Below, piece after piece: positions 38,001 through 54,500 of a stretch of 64,000 nucleotides of DNA. Under the pieces are notes generated by a model. It saw only the letters and a list, made by a program, of their open reading frames with translations, had not been told where the DNA came from and did no database searches. Position numbers and translations under genes: made by a program. The stretch's first letter is position 1. Each line of letters opens with the position of its first letter. This stretch comes from Paramacrobiotus metropolitanus (Eukaryota; Tardigrada; Eutardigrada; Parachela; Macrobiotidae): positions 868,001 to 932,000 of the forward strand of contig NW_026570238.1 of NCBI RefSeq assembly GCF_019649055.1, read 5' to 3'.

Positions 38001-38476
38001 CGGAAGCGTGAGTACTGTAACAAAGCTATATTAAGGTCACCCGCGCTTGTACGTTTATAATAATAACTTATGAACTACTGCTACAGTATGTTTCGTATGT
38101 GGTCGTGTTTATAAGACAGTTTTAAGACAGATGCATGCGTTTTGGGCTGCAACATAACATTACCAATATAAGAAGATTGGAACAATAATTTGGTAGCCAC
38201 ATATATAAGTACTTAACTCGCTACAAATCACGTTTTATGAATTACAATTTTTAGACTGTTCGGGACTGGAAATACGTTGCAATGGTTCTGGACCGACTGT
38301 TTCTGTGGATTTTTGCTATTTCATGTGTAATAGGAACGGGAAAAATAATTCTGGACGCCCCTGCTTTGTACGAAGTCAGAGAATCCATTCCAAAAGACTG
38401 CCTTGGAATTGTTAGCGGAGATGATGCCTGGTTCTGCGTATCGACGAGTGATGATAATGAGTTGGATGTATTTTGA
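32004..38476 (+). CDS. Nicotinic acetylcholine receptor subunit, non-alpha type
   Basis: Fourteen exons (32004-32246, 32612-32656, 32836-32945, 33265-33391, 33671-33694, 35855-35885, 36257-36326, 36643-36676, 36769-36865, 37034-37173, 37234-37257, 37488-37574, 37693-38007, 38255-38476) encode 522 aa. A signal peptide precedes the ligand-binding domain with [17 protein letters not shown] and the Cys-loop C-13-C (C166-C180, [15 protein letters not shown]), then FGSWTYD and EWDILEA. Transmembrane helices lie at about 262-283, 286-307 ([16 protein letters not shown]), 322-343 and 458-478, with a cytoplasmic loop between the last two. The GEK before helix 2 fits a cation channel. Loop C lacks the vicinal Cys pair of alpha subunits, so it should act as a complementary subunit in a heteropentamer. 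Intron 8 begins with GC, and three exons are only 24-31 nt. AATAAA is at 38655-38660. Confidence 0.93.
34462..34972. mobile_element. Inverted-repeat element in nicotinic receptor intron 5
   Basis: The left end (about 34462-34535) contains two tandem copies of a roughly 28-bp unit, gtcaaaacgccggcagaatt and gtcaaaacaccggccgaaat. The right end (about 34903-34972) carries the same two-unit array in reverse complement with some divergence. This gives imperfect terminal inverted repeats of about 70 bp around a 510-bp non-coding body. Exact ends and target duplication were not resolved. Confidence 0.6.
36885..36967. repeat. Long perfect hairpin plus direct copy in nicotinic receptor intron 9
   Basis: A 28-bp arm at 36908-36935 pairs perfectly with 36940-36967 across a 4-nt gtat loop. 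A third, direct copy of the word aaatctcagttagagtac begins at 36885. The whole structure lies within the intron between the exons encoding the end of the ligand-binding domain and helix 1. Confidence 0.9.
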
Positions 38477-39429
38477 TTAATAATGCTTCAAACGGTGGGT
38501 TTGCGAAAACTGTGTACTCGAACTAACATTAAGGAAAAGGCCACACTGACCTTAGGCCTGGGCCGCCTGGCTAGAGAATTAATCACTTATTCTGCTAGCT
38601 GCCTTTACGAGCAGGACTTCGTATTGTACAGAAATATTCTTTTACAAAAAACAAAATAAAAACAACCGTAATCAGTAACGTTTTTGCAGATGTACATAAA
38701 CTTTGATGACAGGCATTCAGCCCAACAAGTGCCAATACTTGCCTATACTAACCAATACTGGCCAATATTCAACAATAGTAAAAAAGACTGGCCAGTACTG
38801 ATAATTTTAATTTGTCATTTTTCTTACTGTCATGTCGGCAACATAAACAAGACAGTCATGTAGCCGTAGTACAGTCATGTCGGTAACAGAAACACTGGTT
38901 TTCAACTTTTCATGTTTGCGATGGTGTCAGTCGTTGGTACGATGCCTTAACGCAAAAGTTTGGAAGCATGTATAATTCAATTGCTCCAGTATTATGCAAG
39001 TATGTAAACACTTCTACAATCATCGTTTTAAATAATACAATGCATGAATTGGTTAATTTATTAGAACGACCATTTGTGTACAGAACAAGTCGCGCACGAC
39101 ATAAACAATAATATCACATCGGTGACTGTTTGTTTGATTTAAAGAAGAAGCCTATTATTTGAATTCAGATAATTTTATTATTTACTGCACTTTAAGAAAC
39201 AACCCGAGGAAAACTTCAAAAATATTTTCTCCATTAATTCGGCCATTCTTGATAAGCCACAACTTTTTTTGCAGAATTTTTCTGCACGTGTATCCTAATC
39301 TTGCAGCGTCAGGTGCGGAATATTCGAATATATGCGTTATTATTGGATAACATGGTTTTATGAAATATCTGAGTCATAAATCGTACCAAGAAACCGCCAG
39401 AAATCGCAATCTAATGAAAACCCCCCAAA
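38477..39429. other. Spacer downstream of nicotinic receptor
   Basis: This holds the likely 3' UTR of the receptor gene (AATAAA at 38655-38660) and AT-rich sequence with short direct repeats of ccaatact around 38730-38800 and of gacagtcatgt/acagtcatgtcgg around 38850-38885. No gene is supported. Confidence 0.5.
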
Positions 39430-40489
39430 ATGTTTATTCAGTTGTTTTATATAGCAGATAAGCCGGTTACCATTATTGCTCTTATCTTGCCTGTTACAGC
39501 AGTTTTTTGCTGCCCTTGTCGTACAAATAAAGTTGTTGACGAAAAGATCAAATTGGATTGTATATCAAAGTTGAGCTCCAAATTCGAAAGTTCACCTCTA
39601 ATGGAAACCGAAGAGGACTTTCACAACTTTTGCGAGTAAGGTTTGGATGAGGATTAATAAAGTAGAATGTCTGAAAATTAAGCAAACACCAAACATTTTG
39701 TTAAGATGAGCCAATAGCAAATTAAATTTTACCGTAATTACCAGATGAAGTTGCAATCTGGAACATACTGAGACAGCTGAAATTTGTTATGGACTGCTGT
39801 TTTTCTAGTTAAATGCTGTTTAATACGTGTTCAAGTGATGGTTGGGAATAAAGACTAGCATTGAAAAAATTTCAGTGCATTTGTTCTTTTCGTTTTTTTT
39901 TCCGAATTCGAAGCATTATGAGAGAGGCATCTGACTGCCTGAATTATACCATGGCCACATATCCCAAAGTTGCGCTTTTTCGGAAAAATATTATGACGCT
40001 GAATCTTGTTCGTGGACTGATTACCAAAATCTGTTCTACATCCAACGGAAGTCTTCTAGCGGTCGAATACTCTCGCTGTCACAACGAAGTCGCCTTCAGT
40101 GAATGCACGAAACAACTGCCTAACGCTAGACCTACGGACTTTACGGATGAGTGCAGGTACGCGAAAAACGTGACCTCCGGTTAATGAATTAATTAGGTGT
40201 TAATACAGTATCTGTACAGTATAACTCATTGTCAGTTTATCTGTCGTAATTATACCGGGCATTTAGGAACCAGATTTTGCATAATGAATGCTATATGCCA
40301 TGGACGGAAAAAGCGTGCTCACCGGAAGGGCAACGGCATTACGAACTTATGTACAACATTTCCATTACGGCTTTGATGTGCCGGTCTGGTGCTGACCGTA
40401 CTGGATCTGCAGCAGCGCAGGTTTTATCCGTCGGATCCGGTGTAATTTTCACTTTGTTTTTTACATGGAAGCGAAAATTTAAATTGTAA
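39430..40489 (+). CDS. Cysteine-rich secreted or membrane-anchored protein, T20D4.11/DUF19-like
   Basis: Three exons (39430-39635, 39914-40156, 40267-40489) joined by phase-2 introns give 223 aa. The N-terminus contains a signal sequence (VTIIALILPVTAVFCC). The body has about ten regularly spaced Cys (LDCISKL, NFCDIM, SDCLNY, KICSTS, SRCHNE, SECTKQL, DECRNQ, NECYMPW, KACSPE, LMCRS) in a helical-looking context with glycosylation sites NYT, NGS and NIS. The C-terminus is a hydrophobic segment (VGSGVIFTLFFTWKRKFKL), suggesting a GPI signal or single membrane anchor. The Cys spacing resembles the DUF19/T20D4.11-like extracellular domains expanded in ecdysozoans, whose biochemical role is unknown. 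The family placement is tentative; the gene model is good because both junctions restore frame at strong splice sites. Confidence 0.65.
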
Positions 40490-42170
40490 TAGGAAAATAT
40501 TACCGCATACATACCGTTGCTAATTTTTTCCATGGAATGCATGCTGACTGTAGAGCACGTAGAAATCATACTCGTACAGTACTTTAAGTAGCGATCATTA
40601 CATGTGCTTGTCAGTTTCATATATATTACTATGATGCGTAAGTACTAGTAATGTAACTGACATGCTAATTACTGTACAACTTGGTTTTCGTGTACGTAAT
40701 AATTTTGTGCATACATATATTAGCCGAAGCTGTTCTTCTATTCTGTATTGCGCTGTAGTTTTAACGGTTTTTACGTTTTCTTCCTTAGCTTCACTCAAAT
40801 CAAAATTCAACCATAAAGTTAATAACTCAAAGAATTCTCGACTTTTGTGTTAAAGATATTACCAGGCACAACGCATGTATACCCATGGGAGAAAATTTAA
40901 AGGAATCGCTGGCTACGGGAAAAATCGAAATTGATGTTTCTTTGCAAGAGTGACATGGCATGCATCACGACCACCATTTTCAACATAAGCAAGCATAATG
41001 AATGCGAACAGATTCATATTGGTGGATAAAAAGAACCGCAATACAATCGCCGTGTGTCAAGATGTATCTACAGCAGACACGAGATTAAGTACGCTCAGAC
41101 AATTGTTCCGGAAACGATGCCGTTCATACCAGTCAAGCCGTGATCCCTGCCATGGATGCCGGCAGATTACGTAATCTGGCATCCCATCATTTTTTTCGAT
41201 CTGTTGATGAGCCGGCACTGGGAACAAATGACCGGCTTTTCGTGACAGCATCTCGCTTTATTTTCCAGAGTGGTTTCGATGGAATATTGCCGACGTAGAA
41301 TGCCTCCATCATCGCAGTCTTTTCAGTCTTTTACATGCTCTTAATGTTCATTAGCCAGTCCCCAGAAATTAGTGTGGGTCGGGTAAAGAACGATGTTTTT
41401 ATCAACCATGACGAATACGTTTAACAACTTATAACTTATAATACGCTGTGTACCGGTTTTACTGAATTTCGTTAGCGCAAGCTGGAGTGGAAAGCGATCT
41501 TGAAACTTGTGCATTAAGTGCCAGGCAGCAAGACATTAAGCATACGACACCAGCGTTTTTAAACTGTCCGGAAACTTGTTCAATGCCTTTTAAGCAACTG
41601 TCCGTAACAGCTGAGCGTGTATGTTGCCTTACCTTCTGATAAGTCAACTGAACATAACCCAAATCAAATTTTCCGTTCAAGATAAGGTGGCTGCGTACTG
41701 TCAGTTATTTGTCGATGCCATTCCTTCGTTGCATGCAGCGAAAACTGCTAAGGTACAGTTACAACAAAAAGGTGCGTGCCGCATGCACAGTTTGAACCGA
41801 ATCTGGGAGTTTGCAAAGCAAAAATCCGCCGTTTTAGTGGGTTTCTCGAAACCAGTGCGTATTTTAGGCTGCTTTGTAAGTGTTTTATTTTTTCGGCATC
41901 TTGCGTTCTGTTCTGGCCGTGCTTCATTGACCAGACTGGTAAACTGACCAAACACAGCCGTGCTGTAACGTTAACGTGGATCTGGAGCATGTAGCGCGTG
42001 ATATCATGCAATCAATATCCGGTGACTAAGCATAGCAACCTACAGGTGAAGCTGGAGGACTTCGACTGCATTTTTTGCTTGAGCTAACTTCATTGCATTA
42101 CGCTTATGATACAGTAGCGATACACAGTCAAGTTTGATGACTAATTTCCTGTCCCTACCCGCCGGAAATC
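40490..42170. other. Spacer with possible small cysteine-rich gene pieces
   Basis: A 58-codon ORF starts at an ATG at 40998 and stops at 41174 (MNANRFILVDKKNRNTIAVC, then a Cys/Arg-rich end). An exon-like segment at about 41487-41618 follows a ttcgttag acceptor and reads LETCALSARQQ, NCPETCSMPF, ending before gtatgt. A third frame from 41687 reads VAAYCQLFVDAIPSLHAAK. They may belong to a diverged Cys-rich gene related to the one just upstream, or be decayed. I could not assemble a full model. Confidence 0.35.
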
Positions 42171-46562
<4,392 letters not shown>

Positions 46563-48504
46563 GTTGTTACTTGTTACCGGTGCGATCAACATGCAATACA
46601 ATGGTCTATGCTGCAAATCAGTATGACTTAATAATTTTGTAATTCTGCTTTATGTCTCTGTAAATATTAAAATTCTGGAGAAGATATGCTTTGCAACTCA
46701 AGGAATGGTATATGATTGTTTCAGCGTTTCGCGATGTCAGCCCCCAAACAACTTAACAAACGTGCACATTGCGCATCTAAACAGTGGACAGTACATTATA
46801 CACAAAATGGTGGAGGTCAATTACATTTCGGTAACTCTTGCGCGTCGGGTAATGGAGGGACGCGTAAAAAATTAGAGCGCAACGCTTACGCGGACAAGTA
46901 AGCTGAAAACCCACCCCAGATTTTGTGACTGCGAATCAGAATGTTTGCTTGGTTACGCGCTGTTACGTCACATTTTTTACGCGTTTTCCCGTTACCCGAC
47001 GCGCAACGCTTACCCAAATGTAATTGACCTCCACCAATGTTGCGATAGATTCTACCGTAACTTCTGTCACAGTTCTGTGTAAAATGCGGGTAGTCTAAAC
47101 TCTAACTGCGGTTGCATAGACGGAGGCTGGGTCACGAAGCTCCTCAACAGTATTTGTGCAATATGGAAAACAATTTTAATATGAAAGTTTTGCAGATTTT
47201 TTACAGTTTTTCATTAGGTGCAAATGCAATCAGTTTTTTGTCTTTCGTCGTGCAAGAGCAGGGGCCCGCTGACCATTGCGTAGCTCACCATCAGGCCCGT
47301 CGAGTACTGTATTAAGTACAGCAACCGCAAGAGGTGATCACGTAGGCGGTGCCATTCCGCCCACAAGCTTTATTCTCTGTTCAGTGCTGGCCTAAGTCGA
47401 CTACCGTGTATTCGTGTTTATATTCACCTGCGCCGGCTTATTCTTAATACATGCGCGTTGAACGATGCGTACGAGTTGCAAAACTGACCTGGCCGTTTAC
47501 GCTTGTCTGTGAAAGAGGAAAAGTGAGAACACACACACTCGACCATGCGCCAGTACTGCAAATCCTGTCGGTCCTATGAAAATGCAAATGCTTTTCCCCG
47601 AGCCTTTCTTCCGTACTGAATGGCTCATGTGCAGAGCTGGCTGGGGATTTGAATTTTCAAATTATTGCTTGATGAAAGGAAAAGTTTAAGACGTCTGCGA
47701 CCATTTTGTGTAATCATATCGCCCGGAGTCAGTATATGATCTGATTCCAAGTCCATCGAGTCCCGTCAGTCGCTTCTACTGTTATTGATGAGTTTGAAGT
47801 GTATTGGCACAGACTGACCGTCGACCATCTTTCGTCGGTCTGCTGGAGAATGCTTTCTTAGCATCAAGATGGTTGGATTTTAACGATGGGATAAGTCATC
47901 TGGAATTCGATTATTTTATTCATGAGAGATTCTGGCCGAACTAGCCCATTATTAGCGGCGGCGGAATAAACTGTTGGTTAATCCCGATGTTTGCTGTTGA
48001 TCGCGTCGTTATATGCATTAGTGGATATTTAGCGGATTAATACAAATTTCAAGCGTTGCTCACTTACAGCGAACGTCCACGAACTAGCGAGTGTTTCTTA
48101 TTACTAAAGGTGGTTGTGATTTTGAACGGCAGAGAATGCGGAATTGAACGGATGGCATGATTGCTTGTCGTATGGAAATTATGACCGAATTACAGTACCA
48201 GCGTAAAAACGTGCCGTTTGTTTTGCAATTCGCTGCGAGTTATTGCTAACCTATTCGTACCTGTTTTTGTGATCAGTGAATCACTGTTCCACACCGATTA
48301 TTTACCAGACACTCCTATTAACATCAGTCAGAGTTACGCGGCTGTTTTTTTGTCTTACTACGGCGTGTGCGTTATGAGATTTTTTTGCTCTTTAATCCGC
48401 TGGTTTTGATTTTTATTTTGTTGTATTTGAGCGTTTTTTCATTGATAATTGGAACGAATAACTGGGACGCTGTAATGATGGTTGTTCTTAGTTGATTATT
48501 CATT
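46563..48504. other. Spacer between mannosidase and Sidekick
   Basis: The stretch contains the inverted-repeat element at 46808-47036. From about 47330 the sequence is less AT-rich and may include the Sidekick 5' UTR and promoter. Short open frames (46716-46901, 47112-47315, 48218-48409) have no recognisable domain; the first is largely the transposon end. Confidence 0.5.
46808..47036. mobile_element. 229-bp MITE with terminal inverted repeats
   Basis: The left end begins tggtggaggtcaattacatt at 46808 and the right end is its reverse complement ending at 47036. The similarity continues inward for about 45 bases, with gcgcgtcgggtaa on the left matched by ttacccgacgcgc on the right. There is no ORF of its own. 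No clear target-site duplication is seen, so the superfamily is not assigned. Confidence 0.8.
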
Positions 48505-51500
48505 ATGCACCATATTGTTCGTATTCACAACAACGAGAGGCGGCTGTTTTTCGGGATTATCCAAACCTTTGTGATTGTGTACCTCGTGGTCTGCGATGCG
48601 GTGGATGGTGAGTTGGTGGTGTTTTACAAAGAGATTACCGGTGTAGAAAGATCATGTAGAATTACTGTAGATGTGCATGTAAATTGTGCAAGCGTATAAG
48701 TGAAGATTTGATCTGATTTATTTCTCTGTCAAGGTCGGTGTGATGGATATTGTTTAAATATTCATAACTGTGCTATGAAAAGACCGACATCGATGAATTT
48801 TTAATTTATGTAAACTTACTCGTAACATTAAGGTTTAGCGCTTTAAAATGCAAATGAAAAATGTAAATGCGTAAGTTTCGTCGACTTTACTAGAAACTGG
48901 AAGATTATATATATGGTACTGCATTTTTCTTACTATGGATCTGATTAATTATTAAGTCAGTTACTGAATATCTTTTTGTAAAGTCTGTATATACCTAATG
49001 TGAAACAGATACAATACACCAGATTACGGAACTTGTATTACAGTAATACATAAAATTAATGTTGTATGAATAATATTATTCCACGGTTTCCACCAATCTG
49101 GTATGTCCGAAATATCGTGCCGCCGTGCGTAGAGCGTATAGCTAAACACAGCACCATCAGGTGTCTAATTAGGAAATGGTAATAACCCGTGAGTTTCGAA
49201 AAAAACGACCAGCGACAGTTGGAATGCTGCACTCGTTTTTTTTGCCTTTTTCGGTGCAATTTAGATGCAAACCCTTGTTTATGCTTCATTGCTGTTGCCG
49301 CGCCTCTTTGAATAGCGGTGATTGCTAATCACCGGTTGCATTTTCAAGGTAATGAGCAATGCACTGCTCCGCGTTTCTCCGTCCAGCCGCATCTCGCGGC
49401 GCCCGCTTGGGACTCACTTGCAGCGGGATCAAGGGTGATTCTAACATGCAGCGCCACCGGCACTCCACCTCCAAAATATCGCTGGCTTAAGGACAACATT
49501 ACACTCAATATTAATGAAGTCCTCGACAGTCCAGACTGGATTGTGCATCCAGTGTCCAGCGAAGATAATGGACTGTATCGCTGCACGGCAGAAAATCCCT
49601 GTGGCTCGGTGGTCAGCTCGGCCTTTCATCTGGCGCTGCCACGTATGTTGATCTTCCCACGCAGATGATCATTATGCAGAGTGTATTGTCGTTAGTGATA
49701 GTACGGCTGTATTAAATTAAACTTTGTTATTATCTGCGCAGATATGTCACAATTTGATCCAGTAATCGAAGCCACTCGCACTGTCAATCGAGGCGAAGCG
49801 GTCATTCTGCAACCGCCGGCTATTAATAGCATACCTCCGGCCATGTTCTCCTGGACGGGGGATGGGGTGCCGATTAGTCCAAGCGGAAATCATCGGAAAT
49901 ATGTGGTGACGCTGAACAACGCATTGGTGATATTGGATGCAGATGTCGGTGATTCCAAGCATTACCGGCTGGAAGCGGTAAACAGGCAACTGAATCAGAC
50001 GAAAACGAGTGATCCCATCGGAATTGTTGTAAATGGTAAGCTAACAATAAGCAGTGAATGACTGTGCATTGAAGTACTCTGGAATTCAAAAGTTTTTCCC
50101 AGTTTAAGAAATCAGATTTACGCTTACAGATTTTTTTTATTAAGATATTCAGCTATCGTGCACGTATTCTATCGCTGGTCTACTTTTGGCGTTTTCCTAA
50201 ACGTTTGATTTTTCCCTTTAAATAACCGGTTGTAATTGTAAATTATTGTAGCGCTTCTAAGTTCTAAACAATTTAAACATGCATGATACAGCTGGTTTCA
50301 TTATGGTTTTCCGGGATTATGGTTTTCCGAGATCATTTTCCTTTTTTTCCAATTACGAATTTAAAGTGAACAAAAGTCAGTAAATTTACCTATCCGTTAA
50401 TCTTAAAACATTTCGTTGAAGTTGGTTGCCACAATTTTATTATTAAATGTTGGTTTTGAAGATCTTGTTACACAAAATATTATTGATGGTGTATGCTTTA
50501 TTATGCTGATTCTTTGTTGTCGTTCAGATGTCCCGGTGTCTGTGGATAGCGGCCCGCGTTTTGTTATCCGGCCGAGCGATGTGACCGGCAAACTGGGTGA
50601 TGCTCAAGCGGTTTTTGAATGCATAGTCAATGCGAGGTTAGATAAATGAGCTATCTTGACTTAGTGGCAAAGTAAACTAGTTCTCCTTCTTTTGTGGGGC
50701 TACCGTCACGTCCAGTTTAATTTTAAATATGTGTATTTTGATGTTTAATCAATTAGCCCGTCTTTACAGGCCATTGCCCGCGCTGCGTGTGCTGTGGCGG
50801 AGGCAGGATGGGCAATCACTGCAGGCGGATGGTAAGCGCCATAAGCGTAACTGTAGCCGCATCGGAAGGGCTTCGATTTAAATCCCACATCAGTGATTTC
50901 TATTGCCTAATCGATATTTCTTTCTGGAATAAACGTGATTAGGCATCAATTATTTAATTACATCAAATGGATACCGAATGACAATTCTCAACCCGGGACC
51001 GGCGTTTGAGGGCGAATACGAGTGTGTTGCGGAAATGGAAGGATTTGGAAATATAACTGCAGCCGCGCATTTATCCATTGCTGGTAAAAATTAAAATGAA
51101 ACGCCTTAATTGATGATAAATTGGTAGCCGATAAACGTTTTTTTTTTAATTGAATGACGGCTTCTTTATGTGTTCCGATATTTGTTTAAAAATTGCCGAG
51201 GTGCGGTGAATTATTACATTACGGTAATTTGCAGTGAATATGGAATAATAAGATGCCAGATAGATATTATTAGAAAAACCTATCCAGATATAAACCTTGG
51301 CTAAATACTACTGAGTACTTAATTACCAACTGGTGGCGAATTTATTACAAATACATTTTGTAAGTCAACTTCTGGTTATTCGTAACGCTGTACAAATTCA
51401 TTTGAAGCGTTATGAGTGTTTCTTTCCGCCAAGCACGTTCGCGTGGCTCTTGCCACCAGGTTTTGCGGCAGTCGTGTTATTTTTTACGCGCGGTAAATTA

Positions 51501-54500
51501 ACGCTCTGTAGACCACACGATTGAACGTTGGTCAAATAATAACACCGGTCACTGTTTTTTCTCATTTGTAGCAAGCCCAAAGATTGTGCAAGCTCCCGAT
51601 GTGGAAATTCACGCAGATCTTGGCCGCTCGCTTACCATTCCGTGTAAGCGTAAAGTTTGACCTTGTTGACATAACAAATCTGGCTTGTACACGTTCCGCA
51701 TATGAGTATTTATTTTAGTAACTTGTCTAATGCGACAGATGTATGACGTTAGAAAACCTGTAGATACAATTATGGATTATTTATGCTTTGCGATTCGAAC
51801 AGGCGGGGCTCATGGGAAACCGGCGCCAAGGGTGACGTGGTACAAGAATGCACTGCAAATTACGCCAGATTCGATGACGCCTCTCCAGCTAAACAGCAAA
51901 TTCAATCTGCTGGATAATGGCAGTCTGGAAATGGCTAAAATTGAGGATGGAGATGGTGGTATTTATCAGTGCTTTGTCCGTAATGCTGTGGGGGAAGAAT
52001 CGAGCAGCACATTGCTGAGGATTAAGCGTAAGATTTATAGTCGTTACACAAATTGGATGCTTTATGAGTACCTGCATTAACTAGTAATTTGACCAGTCAC
52101 TCTTTTATATTTTTGTAATCCCTCTGCTTCGTCACTTTTTTACGACTTTATTATGTTCTTTAATTCATACGTAGTTCAACGGATTGAAGTATATCATGCG
52201 TTTAGTATGAAAAAGTGACAGCGGCAGATCAGATATATCACTCATATCAGCGGTTCGATATGAGTAAAAATATTTCGCATAATTTTTCATTGGAGCAACG
52301 TCACTAGCTAATATCGTCAGTTAAATTACAAAAAATAATGGTCAATGTGAATTATAGTGCCCAAATTTTAGGCTCGATTACTGTGGACACAACGATTCCG
52401 GTTATAACCGTGGTAGAAAATCAGTCGGCTCAGTTGAATTGTCCTGGCATAATGCCTGCATCTAAAACGGAGGTAGCTTGGTATTTCAAAGGTAAATTTG
52501 AAGTAACTTAAATGACTGAATCGTATTTATTATGCTTTAATTCTATGTATATGTGCGAATTCCCTAATGATATTGTTTGGATTTATAGGAGCAGCTGTTG
52601 TATCGTCGGGCTCGAATTACGGACTAGATGAAACCGGGAGTTTATCAATCCCATTCGCTTCGAAATCTATGGAAGGGAATTATTTCTGTATATCTGGACG
52701 GTCGGATTCCATGACAAATCGTTCGGTTACATTGGTTGTTATCGGTAAGACAGGAGTTTTGCATGTTTTTATAAAGTCATTTAAGGGAGATAAATGGAGT
52801 CAAACAACAGTATTACAAAATTTGTTCGAAATGTGCTGGTCACAACTCCGGGCATTTTCGATTGAATTTTGTGCGTTGGTCTGATCCTATTGTTGACATT
52901 CGCGCGAATTCAATAGAGGTTATGTTGCAGTAGTTGTAATGCAATTCGATAAGCCGGTTGAAAAATGTATCAAATAGCTGCAGTGTTTGTAGCGGAATGC
53001 AAGTGTACTACGGCGTTTATATTTTGCAAAGTTAATTTTAATTTTGGCTTGAAATTGTTAATTATTGTAATCGATTTTCGTGACTTTTCCTTAGAACGGA
53101 CGAGAATTACGGATCCTCCTAGAGATACTAAGTTGATTATCGGCTCCAAAGTTGTCTTCCATTGTGGAATAAATAAGAATTCAAACACCACCTTGGACAT
53201 TCAGTGGTTGCAAGACGGCAAATTACTGGATCCTGCTACGCTAACTTCAAGGCGCCAAATTTTGAAGAACGGGAATTTAATCATCAACAGCGCTCGAAAT
53301 TCGGACATCGGACTGTACACATGTCGTGTCTATAGTTCTGCAGGAAATGATTCCCAATCGGCTCGACTGGATGTCATTGGTACGAAAATTTCGTATAGAA
53401 TTAATTGGGCATTCTTGTAATTTGCTGATTGTATCAGTTTGGAAAGACCTATAACAAAAATTTTATTTTTATAGAACTACCTTATGCTCCGCACGTCCGT
53501 GCCGAACTCATTAACGGTACAAAATCAGTTAACATATCATGGCTGCCAGATTTTGATGGAAATTCGCCAATTACGCGATTCATCCTCCAGTACAAACAGT
53601 TTACCAGCTCAAGTGATTCTGCCACCGCATTAACTGACATGGACTGGCAAACTTTGCTCAGCAATTTTTCGGCAACAGATCGATTTTATATTGTCAAAGA
53701 TTTGCGACCGTCGGCTTCTTATCAGTTTCGCGTTAGCGCTGTGAATAATGTGGGAGAAGGAGCTTCCAGTGCGCCCTCGCAGCCGATCGAGTTACCACAA
53801 ACACCTCCATCATCACCTCCAAAAGTGGCTGCGAGTCCCAGGAATGCAACAGCCATCATGATTCAGTGGCAGGTGGGTCAAAGTAGAATTTTAGAGGGTG
53901 CTGCTAGAACTAAGTTTCTGTGTGAGCTTAGTCCAGCCCTTGCAAACCGTTCAGTTTTTTTGGCGCAACAATCTCGGTGGTAATTTAAATAAAACACAAG
54001 GGAGTTTTTGTAATTACTTAATAGTTAGTACTTTTATTATAAATGGAATAAAAAATACCGCCTTCGAATGCAAAGTACATCGGGGCCGGTTATGTTTAAT
54101 TTAAGAGTTCTTGTCGTTTTCCGGAATATTTTATATTTTTTATAGATAGTGGTTTTGAAAATTTGTTGAAAATCAGTCTTCATTGGCTCTTCTTCAAGAG
54201 CAACGTTCTGTCCAGAAGGAGAAGAATAACTGCTCTGAAGATTTTTGTAAAAGGCTATTGAGCTTTGCGCCGTGATTAGTGCAAACAGTGTGAATTATTT
54301 GTAAAACAGAAAATGGAATCCCTGATGCGTATCCGGTAGTTTAGAGACTGTTAATTAGCCTTGTGTATTGGGTAGCCTCCCGCCGAGACCGACTGGAATG
54401 GCCCCCTCCTCGGCTACACCATCCGCTACAAACTGGCCGGCTACAGTGAGCTCTCGTGGACTGAAGTGGCCCTTAACGAAGAGGGACGGCGTAACTACAT

